Origin: Hyphomicrobium_A sp963759735 | GTDB taxonomy: Bacteria > Pseudomonadota > Alphaproteobacteria > Rhizobiales > Hyphomicrobiaceae | Assembly: GCA_963759735.1 (NCBI GenBank) | Contig: CAVXAF010000007.1 | Location: 1,076,016-1,140,015 of the forward strand | DNA length: 64,000 nt | Direction of reading: 5' to 3' | Shown: piece by piece, positions 30,001 through 38,620 of the stretch | Layout: each line of letters starts with the position of its first letter | Position numbering within the stretch: the first letter of the stretch is position 1 | The notes under the pieces: generated by a model | What the model saw: only the letters and a program-made list of their open reading frames with translations | What the model was told of the DNA's origin: nothing | The model's database searches: none | Program-made: the position numbers and the translations under genes

Positions 30001-30435
30001 TCAGGTCGGACGCGCCGGAACCATCAGCACCGCTTCGCCCTGTACCACCGGCTTGCCGCCGACTGTGCAAACGCACGCGAACTTGGCGCGCTTCTTCTCG
30101 GGGACCAGTTCGGTGACCTTCACCGTCGTCACCACTTCATCGCCGATCTTTACCGGCGCCTTGAAATTCAGCGTCTGCGAAATGTAGATGGCGCCCGGTC
30201 CCGGCAACTGCATGCCGAACACCGCCGAGATGTAAGCAGCCGACAGCATGCCGTGCGCAATGCGCTCCTTGAAGATCGTTGTCGCTGCATACTCGGCATC
30301 GACGTGCACGGGATTGCGGTCGCCCGACAGGACGGCGAAGGCGCCAATGACGTCGGCGGTTACCAAATTGCTGACGCTGGCCTCCTGGCCGACGCTAAGA
30401 TCTTCAAAATAAACGCTGTTTGGAAGTGTGCTCAT
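30001..30435 (-). CDS. MaoC-family (R)-specific enoyl-CoA hydratase (PhaJ-like)
   Basis: The 144-residue hot-dog-fold protein has the hydratase-2 motif in 'AFAVLSGDRNPVHVDAEYAA' (Asp and His) and 'ERIAHGMLSAAYISAVFG'. Such enzymes hydrate 2-enoyl-CoA to (R)-3-hydroxyacyl-CoA and can feed fatty-acid intermediates into polyhydroxyalkanoate synthesis. A PHA synthase gene lies 25 kb away in this window. The start MSTLPNSVYFEDLSVGQEAS is well placed. Assignment as PhaJ rather than another MaoC-type dehydratase is inference. Confidence 0.85.
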   Translation of the reverse strand: MSTLPNSVYFEDLSVGQEASVSNLVTADVIGAFAVLSGDRNPVHVDAEYAATTIFKERIAHGMLSAAYISAVFGMQLPGPGAIYISQTLNFKAPVKIGDEVVTTVKVTELVPEKKRAKFACVCTVGGKPVVQGEAVLMVPARPT

Positions 30436-30651
30436 GCTGTCGATCTTCCCGTGTTTGGGCCGTCCCGCCGGCCGGCCGCGACACTATCCGCGCCGTCCGC
30501 ACGCGGCAACATTGCGGCGCGCCACCCCCCATAATGCTACCGGCTTGGGTTGCCGCGGGGCCCCTCGCGAGCTATAACGCGCGCAATTCCCCAGTTGCCC
30601 CAGAATACTTGGCCCTGCGGACGCACGCAGGAAGCCGGAGGTTAAGCCCCC

Positions 30652-31398
30652 ATGAGCGATCGCAGACCACTGATGCCCAAGGCGACGGCCGTATGGCTCG
30701 TCGAGAACACATCGCTGACGTTCGATCAGATCGCCGGCTTCTGCGGCCTGCACGTGCTGGAGGTGAAAGGCATCGCCGACGGTGACGTGGCGCAGGGCAT
30801 CAAGGGCCTCGACCCCGTCACCTCGGGACAGCTCACGCGCGAGGAGATCGAAGGCGCCGAGCGCGATCCGGCGCGCGCGCTGCATCTCGCCGAGCCGAAG
30901 GTCATCGTCCCTGAGACGCCGACGCGCAAGGGACCACGCTACACGCCGGTGTCGCGCCGCCAGGATCGGCCCAATGCCGTCCTTTGGCTGCTGCGCAATC
31001 ACCCCGAGCTGAAGGACAGCCAGATCATGCGCCTGGTCGGCACGACCAAGCCGACCATCCTGCAGATTCGCGAGCGCTCCCACTGGAACGCGCCCAACCT
31101 GACCCCGCAGGATCCTGTCACGCTCGGGCTGTGCTCGCAGATCGACCTCGACAGCGAGGTCAAGAAGGCCGCGCGGCGTCTCGATCGCGACCGCAAGCCC
31201 GGCCCGGAAAAGGTCGGCACGCTGCTGCCCACCGAGGAAACGACGACGGCGCCCGAGCGCAAGGTCGAGATCATGCAGCCGCGCTTCGAAGAGCAGCGCG
31301 AGGAGACCGAGCAGGAAGAGCAGGCGCGCGTCTTCGCCAAGCTCAAGGGGCTGTCGGGCGGCGAGCGCGTCGACGAGGACGAGCTCGACAAGAGCTAA
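30652..31398 (+). CDS. trcR: Cell-cycle transcriptional regulator TrcR (DUF1013)
   Basis: The 248-residue protein is an alphaproteobacterial DUF1013 member. It starts MSDRRPLMPKATAVWLVENT and continues 'SLTFDQIAGFCGLHVLEVKG', which reads like a helix-turn-helix. A second one follows in 'AVLWLLRNHPELKDSQIMRL' and 'VGTTKPTILQIRERSHWN'. 'LTPQDPVTLGLCSQIDLD' is the family signature. The C-terminal third is acidic and disordered. TrcR associates with RNA polymerase and influences cell-cycle genes in Rhodobacter/Caulobacter-type bacteria. The frame is intact. It is divergent from the MaoC gene. Confidence 0.9.
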   Translation: MSDRRPLMPKATAVWLVENTSLTFDQIAGFCGLHVLEVKGIADGDVAQGIKGLDPVTSGQLTREEIEGAERDPARALHLAEPKVIVPETPTRKGPRYTPVSRRQDRPNAVLWLLRNHPELKDSQIMRLVGTTKPTILQIRERSHWNAPNLTPQDPVTLGLCSQIDLDSEVKKAARRLDRDRKPGPEKVGTLLPTEETTTAPERKVEIMQPRFEEQREETEQEEQARVFAKLKGLSGGERVDEDELDKS

Positions 31399-31807
31399 CG
31401 TTGCGATTTGGCGTTGCGGGCTAGTGGCAAATCGGCGTGTGCCGCAGTGCATGGCATAATGTCAGCGCCAGAGCGCTCAGGGCGGTGACGCAGGTCGTGC
31501 CCTACAGCCCTATTCAAGTGCCCACGGCACCAAGATGAGCAGCATCAGCACGATCCACAAAGCGATCGACTGTTGTTTCATTTCGCTCATGGCCGATCTC
31601 CCCTGGCCGATCATGCAACGACCAAGACTAGCGCTTTACTATCCGGCGCAAAAGCCACGGCGTTGCAGATTCCGGAGGATTGGCCCCGCAGAGGCGCACA
31701 CGGATTGGGCAGGCGACATCGGCGTTGCCCACCCTCGCGGCTTTCGCTAGCGTTTCCCGGCTGCTCGGATATCCCGCTGCAGTTCCACCATCGAGCGCCG
31801 GCTGCAC
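31399..31807. other. Region between trcR and the acyl-CoA synthetase gene
   Basis: About 410 bases contain one likely small membrane peptide on the minus strand (31510-31590) and otherwise no supported gene. The promoter of the acyl-CoA synthetase should lie in 31600-31800, but no clear motif is seen. Confidence 0.35.
31510..31590 (-). CDS. 26-residue single-pass membrane peptide
   Basis: The sequence encodes MSEMKQQSIALWIVLMLL then ILVPWALE. It has a short polar N-terminus, one hydrophobic helix of about 17 residues and an acidic last residue. GGGGAGA stands about seven bases before the ATG, a good RBS. The composition (W at both ends of the helix) and the RBS make chance unlikely, but no family is known to me. 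Confidence 0.5.
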   Translation of the reverse strand: MSEMKQQSIALWIVLMLLILVPWALE

Positions 31808-33436
31808 ATGCCCTCCAATCCTTTCGACGAACATCTCGACAAGAATCCCGCTAACTACCAGCCGTTGACGCCCCTTCAGTTCCTGCAGCGCGCGGCCCTC
31901 GTCTATCCGAACCACATCGCCATCATTCACGGCCGCCAGCGCTTCACCTATGCCGAATTCTATGCGCGGTGCCGCCGCCTCGCCTCGGCGCTCCAGGCCA
32001 GAGGCATCGGTCCGGGCGACACGGTCTCGGTGATGCTCGCCAACACCCCTGGCATGCTCGAGGCGCACTACGGAGTGCCGATGGCGGGAGCCGTCCTGCA
32101 CACCATCAACACGCGCCTCGATGCGCCGATCGTCGCTTTCCAGCTCGATCACGGCAACGCCAAGCTGCTCATCACCGACCGCGAGTTCGCGCCGCTATCG
32201 AAAGCCGCACTCGAACTCGCGCAGGTGAAGCCGTCAGTCATCGATTACGACGACAGCGAGTTTCCGCAGTCGGGCGAGCGCCTTTCGGCCGAGGACTACG
32301 AGGCTTTCATCGCCGGGGGCGATCCGCAGTTCGACTGGCACATGCCGGCCGATGAATGGAATGCGATCTCGCTCAACTATACGTCGGGCACCACCGGCAA
32401 TCCGAAGGGCGTCGTCTACCACCACCGGGGCGCGGCGCTGATGTGCTACGCCAACAACCTCGAAGCCGGCATGGGTCCGCATCCCGTCTATCTCTGGACG
32501 CTGCCCATGTTTCACTGCAACGGCTGGTGCTTTCCCTGGTCGCTGTCGGTGGTCGCCGGTACCCACGTCTGCCTCAGGTGGGTACGCGCCAAGGCGATGT
32601 ACGAAGCCATTACCGATCACGGCGTAACGCACCTGTCGGGTGCGCCGATCGTCATGTCGACGCTGCTCAACGCGGCGCCCGAGGAGAAGCGGACAATCCA
32701 TCATCGTGTGTCGGTCAATCACGCCGCCGCCCCGCCCCCGCAATCGGTGCTCGATGCCATGACCGAGGCCGGCTTCCACCTGACGCATCTCTACGGTCTG
32801 ACCGAGACTTACGGTCCGGCGGTGGCCAATGAGTGGAACCTCGACTGGAACGACCTCGACGCCGCGGGGCGCGCCCTCAAACGTACGCGTCAGGGCGTGC
32901 GCTATCTGGCGCTGGAAGACCTCACCGTCATGGATCCGCTGAGCATGCAGCGCGTGCCGGCCGACGGCGAGACCATCGGCGAGGTTATGTTCCGCGGCAA
33001 CATCGTCATGAAAGGCTACCTCAAGAACCCGGCGGCGACGGCCGAGGCTTTCGAGGGCGGCTGGTTTCATTCAGGCGACCTCGGCGTGCTCTATCCGGAC
33101 GGCTACATCCAACTCAAGGACCGCTCCAAGGACATCATCATCTCGGGCGGCGAGAACATCTCTTCCATCGAGGTTGAGGATGTCCTCTACAAGCATCCGT
33201 CCGTTGCCTACTGCGCCGTCGTCGCCAAGCCCGACGAGCGGTGGGGCGAGACGCCGTGCGCCTTCATCGAGTTGCGGCCGGGGATGACGGCGACAGCCGA
33301 GGAACTGCTGGCCTGGAGCCGCGAGCGCCTGGCGCGCTACAAGGTGCCGCGCCACATCGTGTTCGCGGAGGTGCCGCGCACGTCGACCGGCAAGATCCAG
33401 AAGTTCAAGCTGCGCGAGATGGCCAAGGACGCGTGA
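31808..33436 (+). CDS. Acyl-CoA synthetase (AMP-forming), DmdB/medium-long-chain type
   Basis: The 542-residue ANL-superfamily enzyme activates a carboxylic acid to acyl-AMP and then acyl-CoA. Motifs are the P-loop 'LNYTSGTTGNPKGVVYHHRG', 'LYGLTETYGP' (adenylate binding), 'GWFHSGDLGVLYPDGYIQLK', the hinge 'DRSKDIIISGGENISSIEVE' and the catalytic Lys in 'TSTGKIQKFKLRE'. 'PMFHCNGWCFPWSLSVVAG' is typical of the group containing 3-methylmercaptopropionate-CoA ligase DmdB and fatty-acyl ligases. The substrate cannot be fixed. It is monocistronic as far as visible. Confidence 0.9.
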   Translation: MPSNPFDEHLDKNPANYQPLTPLQFLQRAALVYPNHIAIIHGRQRFTYAEFYARCRRLASALQARGIGPGDTVSVMLANTPGMLEAHYGVPMAGAVLHTINTRLDAPIVAFQLDHGNAKLLITDREFAPLSKAALELAQVKPSVIDYDDSEFPQSGERLSAEDYEAFIAGGDPQFDWHMPADEWNAISLNYTSGTTGNPKGVVYHHRGAALMCYANNLEAGMGPHPVYLWTLPMFHCNGWCFPWSLSVVAGTHVCLRWVRAKAMYEAITDHGVTHLSGAPIVMSTLLNAAPEEKRTIHHRVSVNHAAAPPPQSVLDAMTEAGFHLTHLYGLTETYGPAVANEWNLDWNDLDAAGRALKRTRQGVRYLALEDLTVMDPLSMQRVPADGETIGEVMFRGNIVMKGYLKNPAATAEAFEGGWFHSGDLGVLYPDGYIQLKDRSKDIIISGGENISSIEVEDVLYKHPSVAYCAVVAKPDERWGETPCAFIELRPGMTATAEELLAWSRERLARYKVPRHIVFAEVPRTSTGKIQKFKLREMAKDA

Positions 33437-33589
33437 GGCTATGAACGCGAGAGCGCCATCGGCAGAATGACATAAGGCCAAGCACCGCTGCGCACGCAAA
33501 CGAGCGCGCTGAGCTCACAGACAGGAATTACAGGCATGGCTGCAATTGTGAGGCGAGCGGGGACCGCTCGCCCCAGACACGCCTAGCGC

Positions 33590-33772
33590 CTAATGGCGCG
33601 TCTCGTTGCCGCTCAAGCGAACGATCTCGTCCTTGAGCTTCAACTTTTCGAGTTTTAATCGGTGGATTTCCTGGTCATCCGATCCGGGGCGGGTGACCTC
33701 TGCTTCAATCTTACGCTCGAGAAGTTTGTGCTTCTCAGCAAGCTCTGCGATGTGAGCTGCAAGCGCCATCAT
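33590..33772 (-). CDS. YdcH-family (DUF465) small protein
   Basis: The 60-residue protein begins MMALAAHIAELAEKHKLLER. Its middle and end 'RLKLEKLKLKDEIVRLSGNE' form a short antiparallel coiled coil typical of DUF465. GGAGG lies just before the paired ATG codons. The family is of unknown function. A second DUF465-like gene lies about 260 bases away on the other strand, so the two are divergent neighbours. Confidence 0.85.
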   Translation of the reverse strand: MMALAAHIAELAEKHKLLERKIEAEVTRPGSDDQEIHRLKLEKLKLKDEIVRLSGNETRH

Positions 33773-34032
33773 GGTCCTCCATGGATGTTGAAGACACCAC
33801 GTAGCGTGCCAGAACATTGTGGCGTTGTCCAATGTCAGCCGCACAACTTGATCGCGTAATTTTTGATGAAAATGGGAACCGAACGGCAGTTACGCTTATG
33901 GCAGCGCAAGCGACTGGAAGCGCAAGGACTATACACCGCACCGGCATTGCAGTGGCTTGCCATGTACAGGGAACAAGACGATAGTCCGCCGCGCTCGCAC
34001 GGTGTTTAAGAGGGGCATTGACCGGCCGGCCA

Positions 34033-34239
34033 ATGAAACGCATCGACGAGAGAGAGTTCAGAGATGAACTCGTCAAGCTCAGAGCGGAGCACCGCGAGCT
34101 CGACGACCAGATCATCATGCTGGAAGAGATGGCCTCTGCCGATCAGCTGCTCGTCAAGCGGCTGAAGAAGAAGAAGCTTGCCATCAAGGACCGCATGACC
34201 CTGATCGAGGATCAGCTGCTTCCCGACATCATCGCGTAG
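34033..34239 (+). CDS. DUF465-like small coiled-coil protein upstream of purE
   Basis: The 68-residue protein begins MKRIDEREFRDELVKLRAEH. 'RELDDQIIMLEEMASADQLL' and 'VKRLKKKKLAIKDRMTLIED' are the conserved coiled-coil arms, ending 'QLLPDIIA'. Rhizobial genomes keep a similar gene just ahead of purE. A TTG at 34018, closer to an AGAGGGG, is an alternative start. Function is unknown. Confidence 0.82.
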   Translation: MKRIDEREFRDELVKLRAEHRELDDQIIMLEEMASADQLLVKRLKKKKLAIKDRMTLIEDQLLPDIIA

Positions 34240-34377
34240 CCATCGGACCCCTCGGGCACCTTGCCGATCATCCCGCGACGTTGACGGAAGCATCTGCAAG
34301 TCAAACGGCACGAGGCACTTGTAAACCCTGGCCTGCTCCTGTAATCCCCCCGCTTCCTTGGCCGGACGCAACACCAA

Positions 34378-34872
34378 ATGAGCACCGGAAAAGCCGTCGT
34401 CGGCATCATCATGGGCAGCCAGTCCGACTGGCCGACGATGAAGAAGGCCGCCCAGCTCCTTGAAGAGCTGCAGGTTCCTTTCGAGACGAAGATCGTCTCG
34501 GCGCACCGCACGCCCGAGCGCCTTTACGAATACGCCAAATCGGCCAAGTCACGCGGGCTCAAGGTGATCATCGCCGGGGCCGGCGGGGCCGCCCACTTGC
34601 CGGGCATGACGGCGGCATTGACGTTGCTGCCCGTCCTCGGCGTGCCGATCGCGACGACGACGCTGGGCGGCGAAGACAGCCTCTATTCCATCGTGCAGAT
34701 GCCGGCCGGCGTGCCCGTCGGCACCCTCGCCATCGGCGAGATGGGGGCCACCAACGCCGGCCTGCTCGCAGCGCAGATACTAGCCATCAACGATCCGCAG
34801 CTGCTGGAGCGCGTCGAGGCGCATCGCGCCGCGCGCACGGCCAGCGTTGCCGAGATCCCAAAGAATGGGTGA
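34378..34872 (+). CDS. purE: N5-carboxyaminoimidazole ribonucleotide mutase
   Basis: The 164-residue class I PurE moves the carboxyl group of N5-CAIR to give CAIR in purine synthesis. Signature blocks are 'VGIIMGSQSDWPTMKKAAQL', 'IVSAHRTPERLYEYAKSA', 'VIIAGAGGAAHLPGMTAALT' and 'SIVQMPAGVPVGTLAIG'. It is only six bases upstream of purK, forming the usual purEK pair that works in sequence. Confidence 0.97.
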   Translation: MSTGKAVVGIIMGSQSDWPTMKKAAQLLEELQVPFETKIVSAHRTPERLYEYAKSAKSRGLKVIIAGAGGAAHLPGMTAALTLLPVLGVPIATTTLGGEDSLYSIVQMPAGVPVGTLAIGEMGATNAGLLAAQILAINDPQLLERVEAHRAARTASVAEIPKNG

Positions 34873-34878
34873 GCGCTG

Positions 34879-35964
34879 ATGCAGCCACTCAAGCCCGGCT
34901 CGACCATCGGAATTTTGGGCGCCGGCCAACTGGGGCGCATGCTGGCCGCCGCTGCATCCCAGCTCGGCTTCAGGTGCCGCATCTATAGTGACGTGCCGGG
35001 CCCAGCCTCCGACGTTGCCGTGTCGACCACCATAGGCGCCTACGAAGACCTGGATGCGATCGCCAAGTTTGCGGCCGAGACGGACGTCGTCACCTACGAG
35101 TTCGAGAACGTCCCGGTCGAGGCCGCCGCCGCGGTCGAGCGCGTGCGTCCGGTGCGGCCCGGTCTCAAAGCTCTCGAAGTGGCGCAGGACCGCCTCAAGG
35201 AAAAACAGTTCGTCGCTGCACTCGGCATACCCATCGCGCCTTTTGCGGCGGTCGACACGTCGGCCGATTTTGCCGCGGCGATGGCGAGTGTCGGCGTGCC
35301 GTCGATCCTCAAGACGCGTCGGCTCGGCTACGACGGCAAAGGGCAGGCGGGGGTCAGTGCCGCCGGCGACATCGAAGCCGCCTTCGAGGCCATCGGCGGC
35401 GCCCCCGCGACGCTCGAAGCGCGCATCGCTTTCAAGTGCGAAGTGTCGGTGCTGCTGGTGCGCGGCGGCGACGGCGCGACGCGCTTCTACGACATTCCCC
35501 AGAACCATCACGAGGGCGGCATTCTGCGCACCTCGACGGTGCCGAGCACTTTGCCCGCTGCGCATCAGGCGCGCGCCCGCGAGATTGCCGGCACGCTCGC
35601 CGACGCGCTGGGCTACGTCGGGCTGATCGGCGTTGAAATGTTCTACGTCGGCGACGGCCCCGAGCCGCTGCTGATCAACGAGTTCGCCCCGCGCGTGCAC
35701 AATTCCGGGCACTGGACGATGGACGGGTGCGCGGTTGGCCAGTTCGAGAACCACATCCGCGCCGTGGCCGGCTGGCCGCTGGGAGCCACCGAGCGGCATT
35801 CGGACGCCCAGATGACCAATCTCATCGGCGATGACGTGCATGAATGGCCGAGCTTGGCGGCAGAACCGGGCGCCTGCCTGCACCTTTACGGCAAGAACGA
35901 AGCTCGTCCGGGCCGCAAAATGGGCCATGTAAACCGGCTCTCCCGCCTTACCGGGGGCGCCTGA
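34879..35964 (+). CDS. purK: 5-(carboxyamino)imidazole ribonucleotide synthase
   Basis: The 361-residue ATP-grasp enzyme uses ATP and bicarbonate to make N5-CAIR for PurE. The N-terminal GxGQLGRM motif is in 'IGILGAGQLGRMLAAAASQL'. ATP-grasp features are 'ILKTRRLGYDGKGQAGVSAA', 'VLLVRGGDGATRFYDIPQNH' and the metal/ATP site 'LLINEFAPRVHNSGHWTMDG'. Normal length, intact frame, directly follows purE. Confidence 0.97.
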   Translation: MQPLKPGSTIGILGAGQLGRMLAAAASQLGFRCRIYSDVPGPASDVAVSTTIGAYEDLDAIAKFAAETDVVTYEFENVPVEAAAAVERVRPVRPGLKALEVAQDRLKEKQFVAALGIPIAPFAAVDTSADFAAAMASVGVPSILKTRRLGYDGKGQAGVSAAGDIEAAFEAIGGAPATLEARIAFKCEVSVLLVRGGDGATRFYDIPQNHHEGGILRTSTVPSTLPAAHQARAREIAGTLADALGYVGLIGVEMFYVGDGPEPLLINEFAPRVHNSGHWTMDGCAVGQFENHIRAVAGWPLGATERHSDAQMTNLIGDDVHEWPSLAAEPGACLHLYGKNEARPGRKMGHVNRLSRLTGGA

Positions 35965-36115
35965 ACGGTCTGATGCAACGCCCGCATGGACAATTTAACC
36001 GGCTTTTGCTAGTCATCCGCCATCCTCTACGGCAAACGGGATGCCGGTGGCTTCAGCCGCCGCACCGGATGTCGCATTTTTCATTGGTCTAAGGTCAGCC
36101 AAAGGAAGCAACCGC

Positions 36116-36367
36116 TTGCAGGTTCTCGTCCGCGACAACAACGTCGATCAGGCTCTCAAGGCGCTCAAGAAGAAGATGCAGCGCGAGGGCATTTTCCGTG
36201 AAATGAAGCTCCGCAACTACTTCGAGAAGCCCTCCGAGCGTAAGGCCCGCGAGAAGGCGGAGGCCGTGCGCCGCGCCCGCAAGCTGGCTCGCAAGCGCGC
36301 GCAGCGCGAAGGCCTGCTCCCGGGCAAGGCTCCGACGACGACGTCGGCCGCCGGTCCGCGCCGCTAA
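36116..36367 (+). CDS. rpsU: 30S ribosomal protein S21 (TTG start)
   Basis: The 83-residue S21 reads (M)QVLVRDNNVDQALKALKKKM followed by 'QREGIFREMKLRNYFEKPSE' and an Arg/Ala-rich C-tail usual in alphaproteobacteria. S21 helps mRNA initiation on the small subunit. The only start that gives the exact S21 N-terminus is TTG 36116, with AAGGAAG eight bases upstream. The longer frame from ATG 36041 adds unrelated residues. Confidence 0.93.
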   Translation: MQVLVRDNNVDQALKALKKKMQREGIFREMKLRNYFEKPSERKAREKAEAVRRARKLARKRAQREGLLPGKAPTTTSAAGPRR

Positions 36368-36406
36368 GCCAAGTACCTGACGACCAGTCATCTTGACGAA
36401 TTGCGC

Positions 36407-36440
36407 ATGCGCCCTGAGCTCAGCTCACGGGCGCATTTGC
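36407..36440. terminator. Possible bidirectional terminator between rpsU and the hydrolase gene
   Basis: ATGCGCCC (36407-36414) and GGGCGCAT (36429-36436) form an 8-bp stem between two convergent stop codons. The T-rich tails are short (TTGCTGTT on plus, CAATT on minus), so termination strength is uncertain. Confidence 0.4.
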
Positions 36441-37285
36441 TGTTGGAGGGGCCTTAGCTCGCGCTCCTTCGTTCGGCGCTGTGCCCGCAGCGTTTCGATC
36501 CACCGGAACAGCTCCTCGTATGAGCCGTGCAAGTGATGGTCGGAATGCCCCGCGCCCGGGAACGTGGCGATCTCCTTGGGCGCATGGGCGGCCGCGTACA
36601 CCGCCTTGCCCATGGCCACAGGGACGACGCGATCGCGCTCGCCATGCAGGACCAGCAGCGGCGCCGTCACGCGCGGCAGATACTGCATGGTTTCGTAGCG
36701 ATCGAACATGAAAGGGCGCACAGGCAGGTAAGGGTAGGATACCTCCGCGACGTCGACGATCGAGGTGTACGGCGCGTCGAGCACCAAGCCGCCGACCTGC
36801 TTTTCCGCCGCCACTTGCACCGCTACGCCCGTGCCGAGTGACTCCCCGTAGACGATGATGTCGTCGGCCGCGACTCCCGCCTTGCGCAGCACGTCGTAGG
36901 CGAGCTTGGCGTCGGCGATATTGGCCGCCTCGCTCGGGCTGCCGGTCGAGCCGCTATAGCCGCGATAGCTCATGAACAGCACGCCGTAGCCGCGCGCCAC
37001 CAGCCGCCGCACGCGCTCGGAGCGGTTCGCAAGATTGCCCGCATTGCCGTGATAATAGAGGATCGTCGGTCGGCCTGCGGCGGCAGGGGCGAACCAGGTG
37101 ACAAGTTGTTCGCCGTCGGGCGTTGCAACGACGCGCTCCTCGACGCCCGCCAGGTTGAAGCTTACCGGCAAGGTTCGCTGCGGGTCGGGAAAGTAGGTCA
37201 GTCGGCGCTGAAATAGGAAAGCGGCGAACGCCACCAGGGCGTAGAGCGCAAACAGCGCCAGGGCGGCTTTGATGATCAGCTGCAT
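36425..37285 (-). CDS. Membrane-anchored alpha/beta hydrolase (BEM46/ABHD13-like)
   Basis: The 286-residue protein has one N-terminal transmembrane helix (MQLIIKAALALFALYALVAF) and a hydrolase domain facing the periplasm. Landmarks are 'ILYYHGNAGNLANRSERVRR' (oxyanion HG), nucleophile 'IIVYGESLGTGVAVQ', acid 'LLVLHGERDRVVPV' and catalytic His 'FPGAGHSDHHL'. This set matches the conserved BEM46-type hydrolases whose substrate is unknown. The frame is intact. Confidence 0.85.
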   Translation of the reverse strand: MQLIIKAALALFALYALVAFAAFLFQRRLTYFPDPQRTLPVSFNLAGVEERVVATPDGEQLVTWFAPAAAGRPTILYYHGNAGNLANRSERVRRLVARGYGVLFMSYRGYSGSTGSPSEAANIADAKLAYDVLRKAGVAADDIIVYGESLGTGVAVQVAAEKQVGGLVLDAPYTSIVDVAEVSYPYLPVRPFMFDRYETMQYLPRVTAPLLVLHGERDRVVPVAMGKAVYAAAHAPKEIATFPGAGHSDHHLHGSYEELFRWIETLRAQRRTKERELRPLQQQMRP

Positions 37286-37640
37286 GCGGCGTCAACACAC
37301 TCCGGCAAGGTGCCCATCCTGTCGATCTGCGTATCGCTGTTCCAAAGTATCGTCGATGCTACCGTTCACCGCCCATGCGATGCCGGCCTGGCGGATTCGA
37401 TAGCGCGATAGGGAGCATATTCCGGTCGCCAGCAGGACGGCAAAGATGAATGCAATTTATCGTAACGCCGGCAGAGCTCATAAGCTGCATGAGGCGACTG
37501 CATTGAGGTTGCGTCATTGTGTTCAGGGCCGTGTTTAAATGCCCGGTACATCCTCAACGGAATGGCGATTTGATTGTCGCGAAGCCTAAGAAAACGTGTT
37601 GCGTGGGGCGCCCTGACGGCGGCTTGCGGCGGCGACCGTA
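37286..37640. other. Intergenic region with no recognised gene
   Basis: About 355 bases lie between two minus-strand genes. Open frames on either strand have no RBS and no protein-like composition. The GC drops around 37440-37600 (for example TTTAAATGCC), which may mark the promoter of the hydrolase gene. Confidence 0.35.
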
Positions 37641-38036
37641 TCAGGGCGTGTACTGCGCGTCGCTGACCTGCTCCAGCCAGTCTACGGTCTTTCCGTCGAA
37701 GGCCTCCTGTACGGCGATGTGCGTCATCGCTTCGGTGGGCGTCGCTCCGTGCCAGTGCTTCTCGCCCGGCGGAAACCAGACGACGTCGCCGGGGCGGATT
37801 TCCTCGATGGGGCCGCCTTCGCGCTGGGCCAGTCCGCGGCCGGCGGTGACGATCAGCGTTTGGCCGAGAGGATGGGTATGCCAGGCGGTGCGGGCGCCGG
37901 GCTCGAAGGCGACGCGGGCGCCGACGGCGCGGCCGGGCGGGGGAACCTGGAACAGCGGCTCGATGCTGACGACGCCGGTGAAATAGTTCGTCGGTCCGGG
38001 ACGGGGAGCCTGCGATCCGCTGCGTGTGATGTCCAT
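37641..38036 (-). CDS. Small cupin-domain protein
   Basis: The 131-residue protein starts MDITRSGSQAPRPGPTNYFT and has a single cupin barrel. Metal-ligand motif 1 is 'GARTAWHTHPLGQTLIVTAG' and motif 2 is 'VWFPPGEKHWHGATPTEAMT', so a mononuclear metal site with His ligands is likely. This group is often found with carboxymuconolactone decarboxylase or quinone-reducing genes, but here it stands alone. GGAGG lies before ATG 38036. Substrate unknown. Confidence 0.85.
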   Translation of the reverse strand: MDITRSGSQAPRPGPTNYFTGVVSIEPLFQVPPPGRAVGARVAFEPGARTAWHTHPLGQTLIVTAGRGLAQREGGPIEEIRPGDVVWFPPGEKHWHGATPTEAMTHIAVQEAFDGKTVDWLEQVSDAQYTP

Positions 38037-38088
38037 GTCGTTGCCTCCGCTTTGCAGCGGTCGTTGTAACAGGCACGAGATCACACGA

Positions 38089-38121
38089 AAACGGCGCCCG
38101 CGATCAACGCCGGCGCCGTTT
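38089..38121 (-). terminator. Terminator hairpin after the 38.1-38.4 kb gene
   Basis: AAACGGCGCC and GGCGCCGTTT form a 10-bp stem about 25 bases beyond the stop at 38145. On the minus strand it ends in TTTT followed by C, so it is a plausible but not strong intrinsic terminator ahead of the cupin gene. Confidence 0.5.
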
Positions 38122-38144
38122 GACGAGCGTGGGGATGGAGACGC

Positions 38145-38433
38145 TTACTGGGCGGTGGGCTTGCCCTTCACGTCGACCGCTACCTGCTGCTGCTTGCCGC
38201 CCTTGTTGGCGGTGCCGCGCCAAACGCCGTTCTCGTCCTTGCTGAGATTCGAGATGCCGGTGTAGCCGAGGCGCGAAAGGTGCTCGCGTGCCTGCTGCTC
38301 ATTGAACAGGTTGCCCTGTCATGGCAGGGCGGGCGTCGGTCGCAGCGCCGGGATTTTGGGCCGGGGTTTCTGCGAGCGCCGGAAGCGCGAGGGGAGCTGC
38401 AATGGCGGCGGCGATAAGAAGCGTGCGGATCAT
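38145..38433 (-). CDS. Small exported protein, PepSY-like, one frameshift
   Basis: The N-terminus MIRTLLIAAAIAAPLALPAL followed by AETPAQ is a signal peptide with AGGAGA upstream of the ATG. That frame stops soon after 'ARPAMTGQPVQ'. One base further the sequence continues 'NLFNEQQAREHLSRLGYTGI', 'SNLSKDENGVWRGTANKGGK' and 'QQQVAVDVKGKPTAQ', a PepSY-type domain seen in many small periplasmic proteins. The span is 289 bases, one more than a multiple of three, which fits a single inserted base near 38320. Function unknown. Confidence 0.65.
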
Positions 38434-38620
38434 GGTCTTGTTCTCCTGAATGCGCGCAACGGCCCATGATCGAACGGCGTGGGCGATATGCGCGAGGGGT
38501 GATGCAGTGATTGGGCGAGCGCGAGGGGAGGTGCGTGCTTGGCTCGCCGATAGGTCACAAGGTGGGTGTCGGCGCGATCACATGCCAATCACGAAGGCGA
38601 ATGAATTGCGCCGGGCCCGA

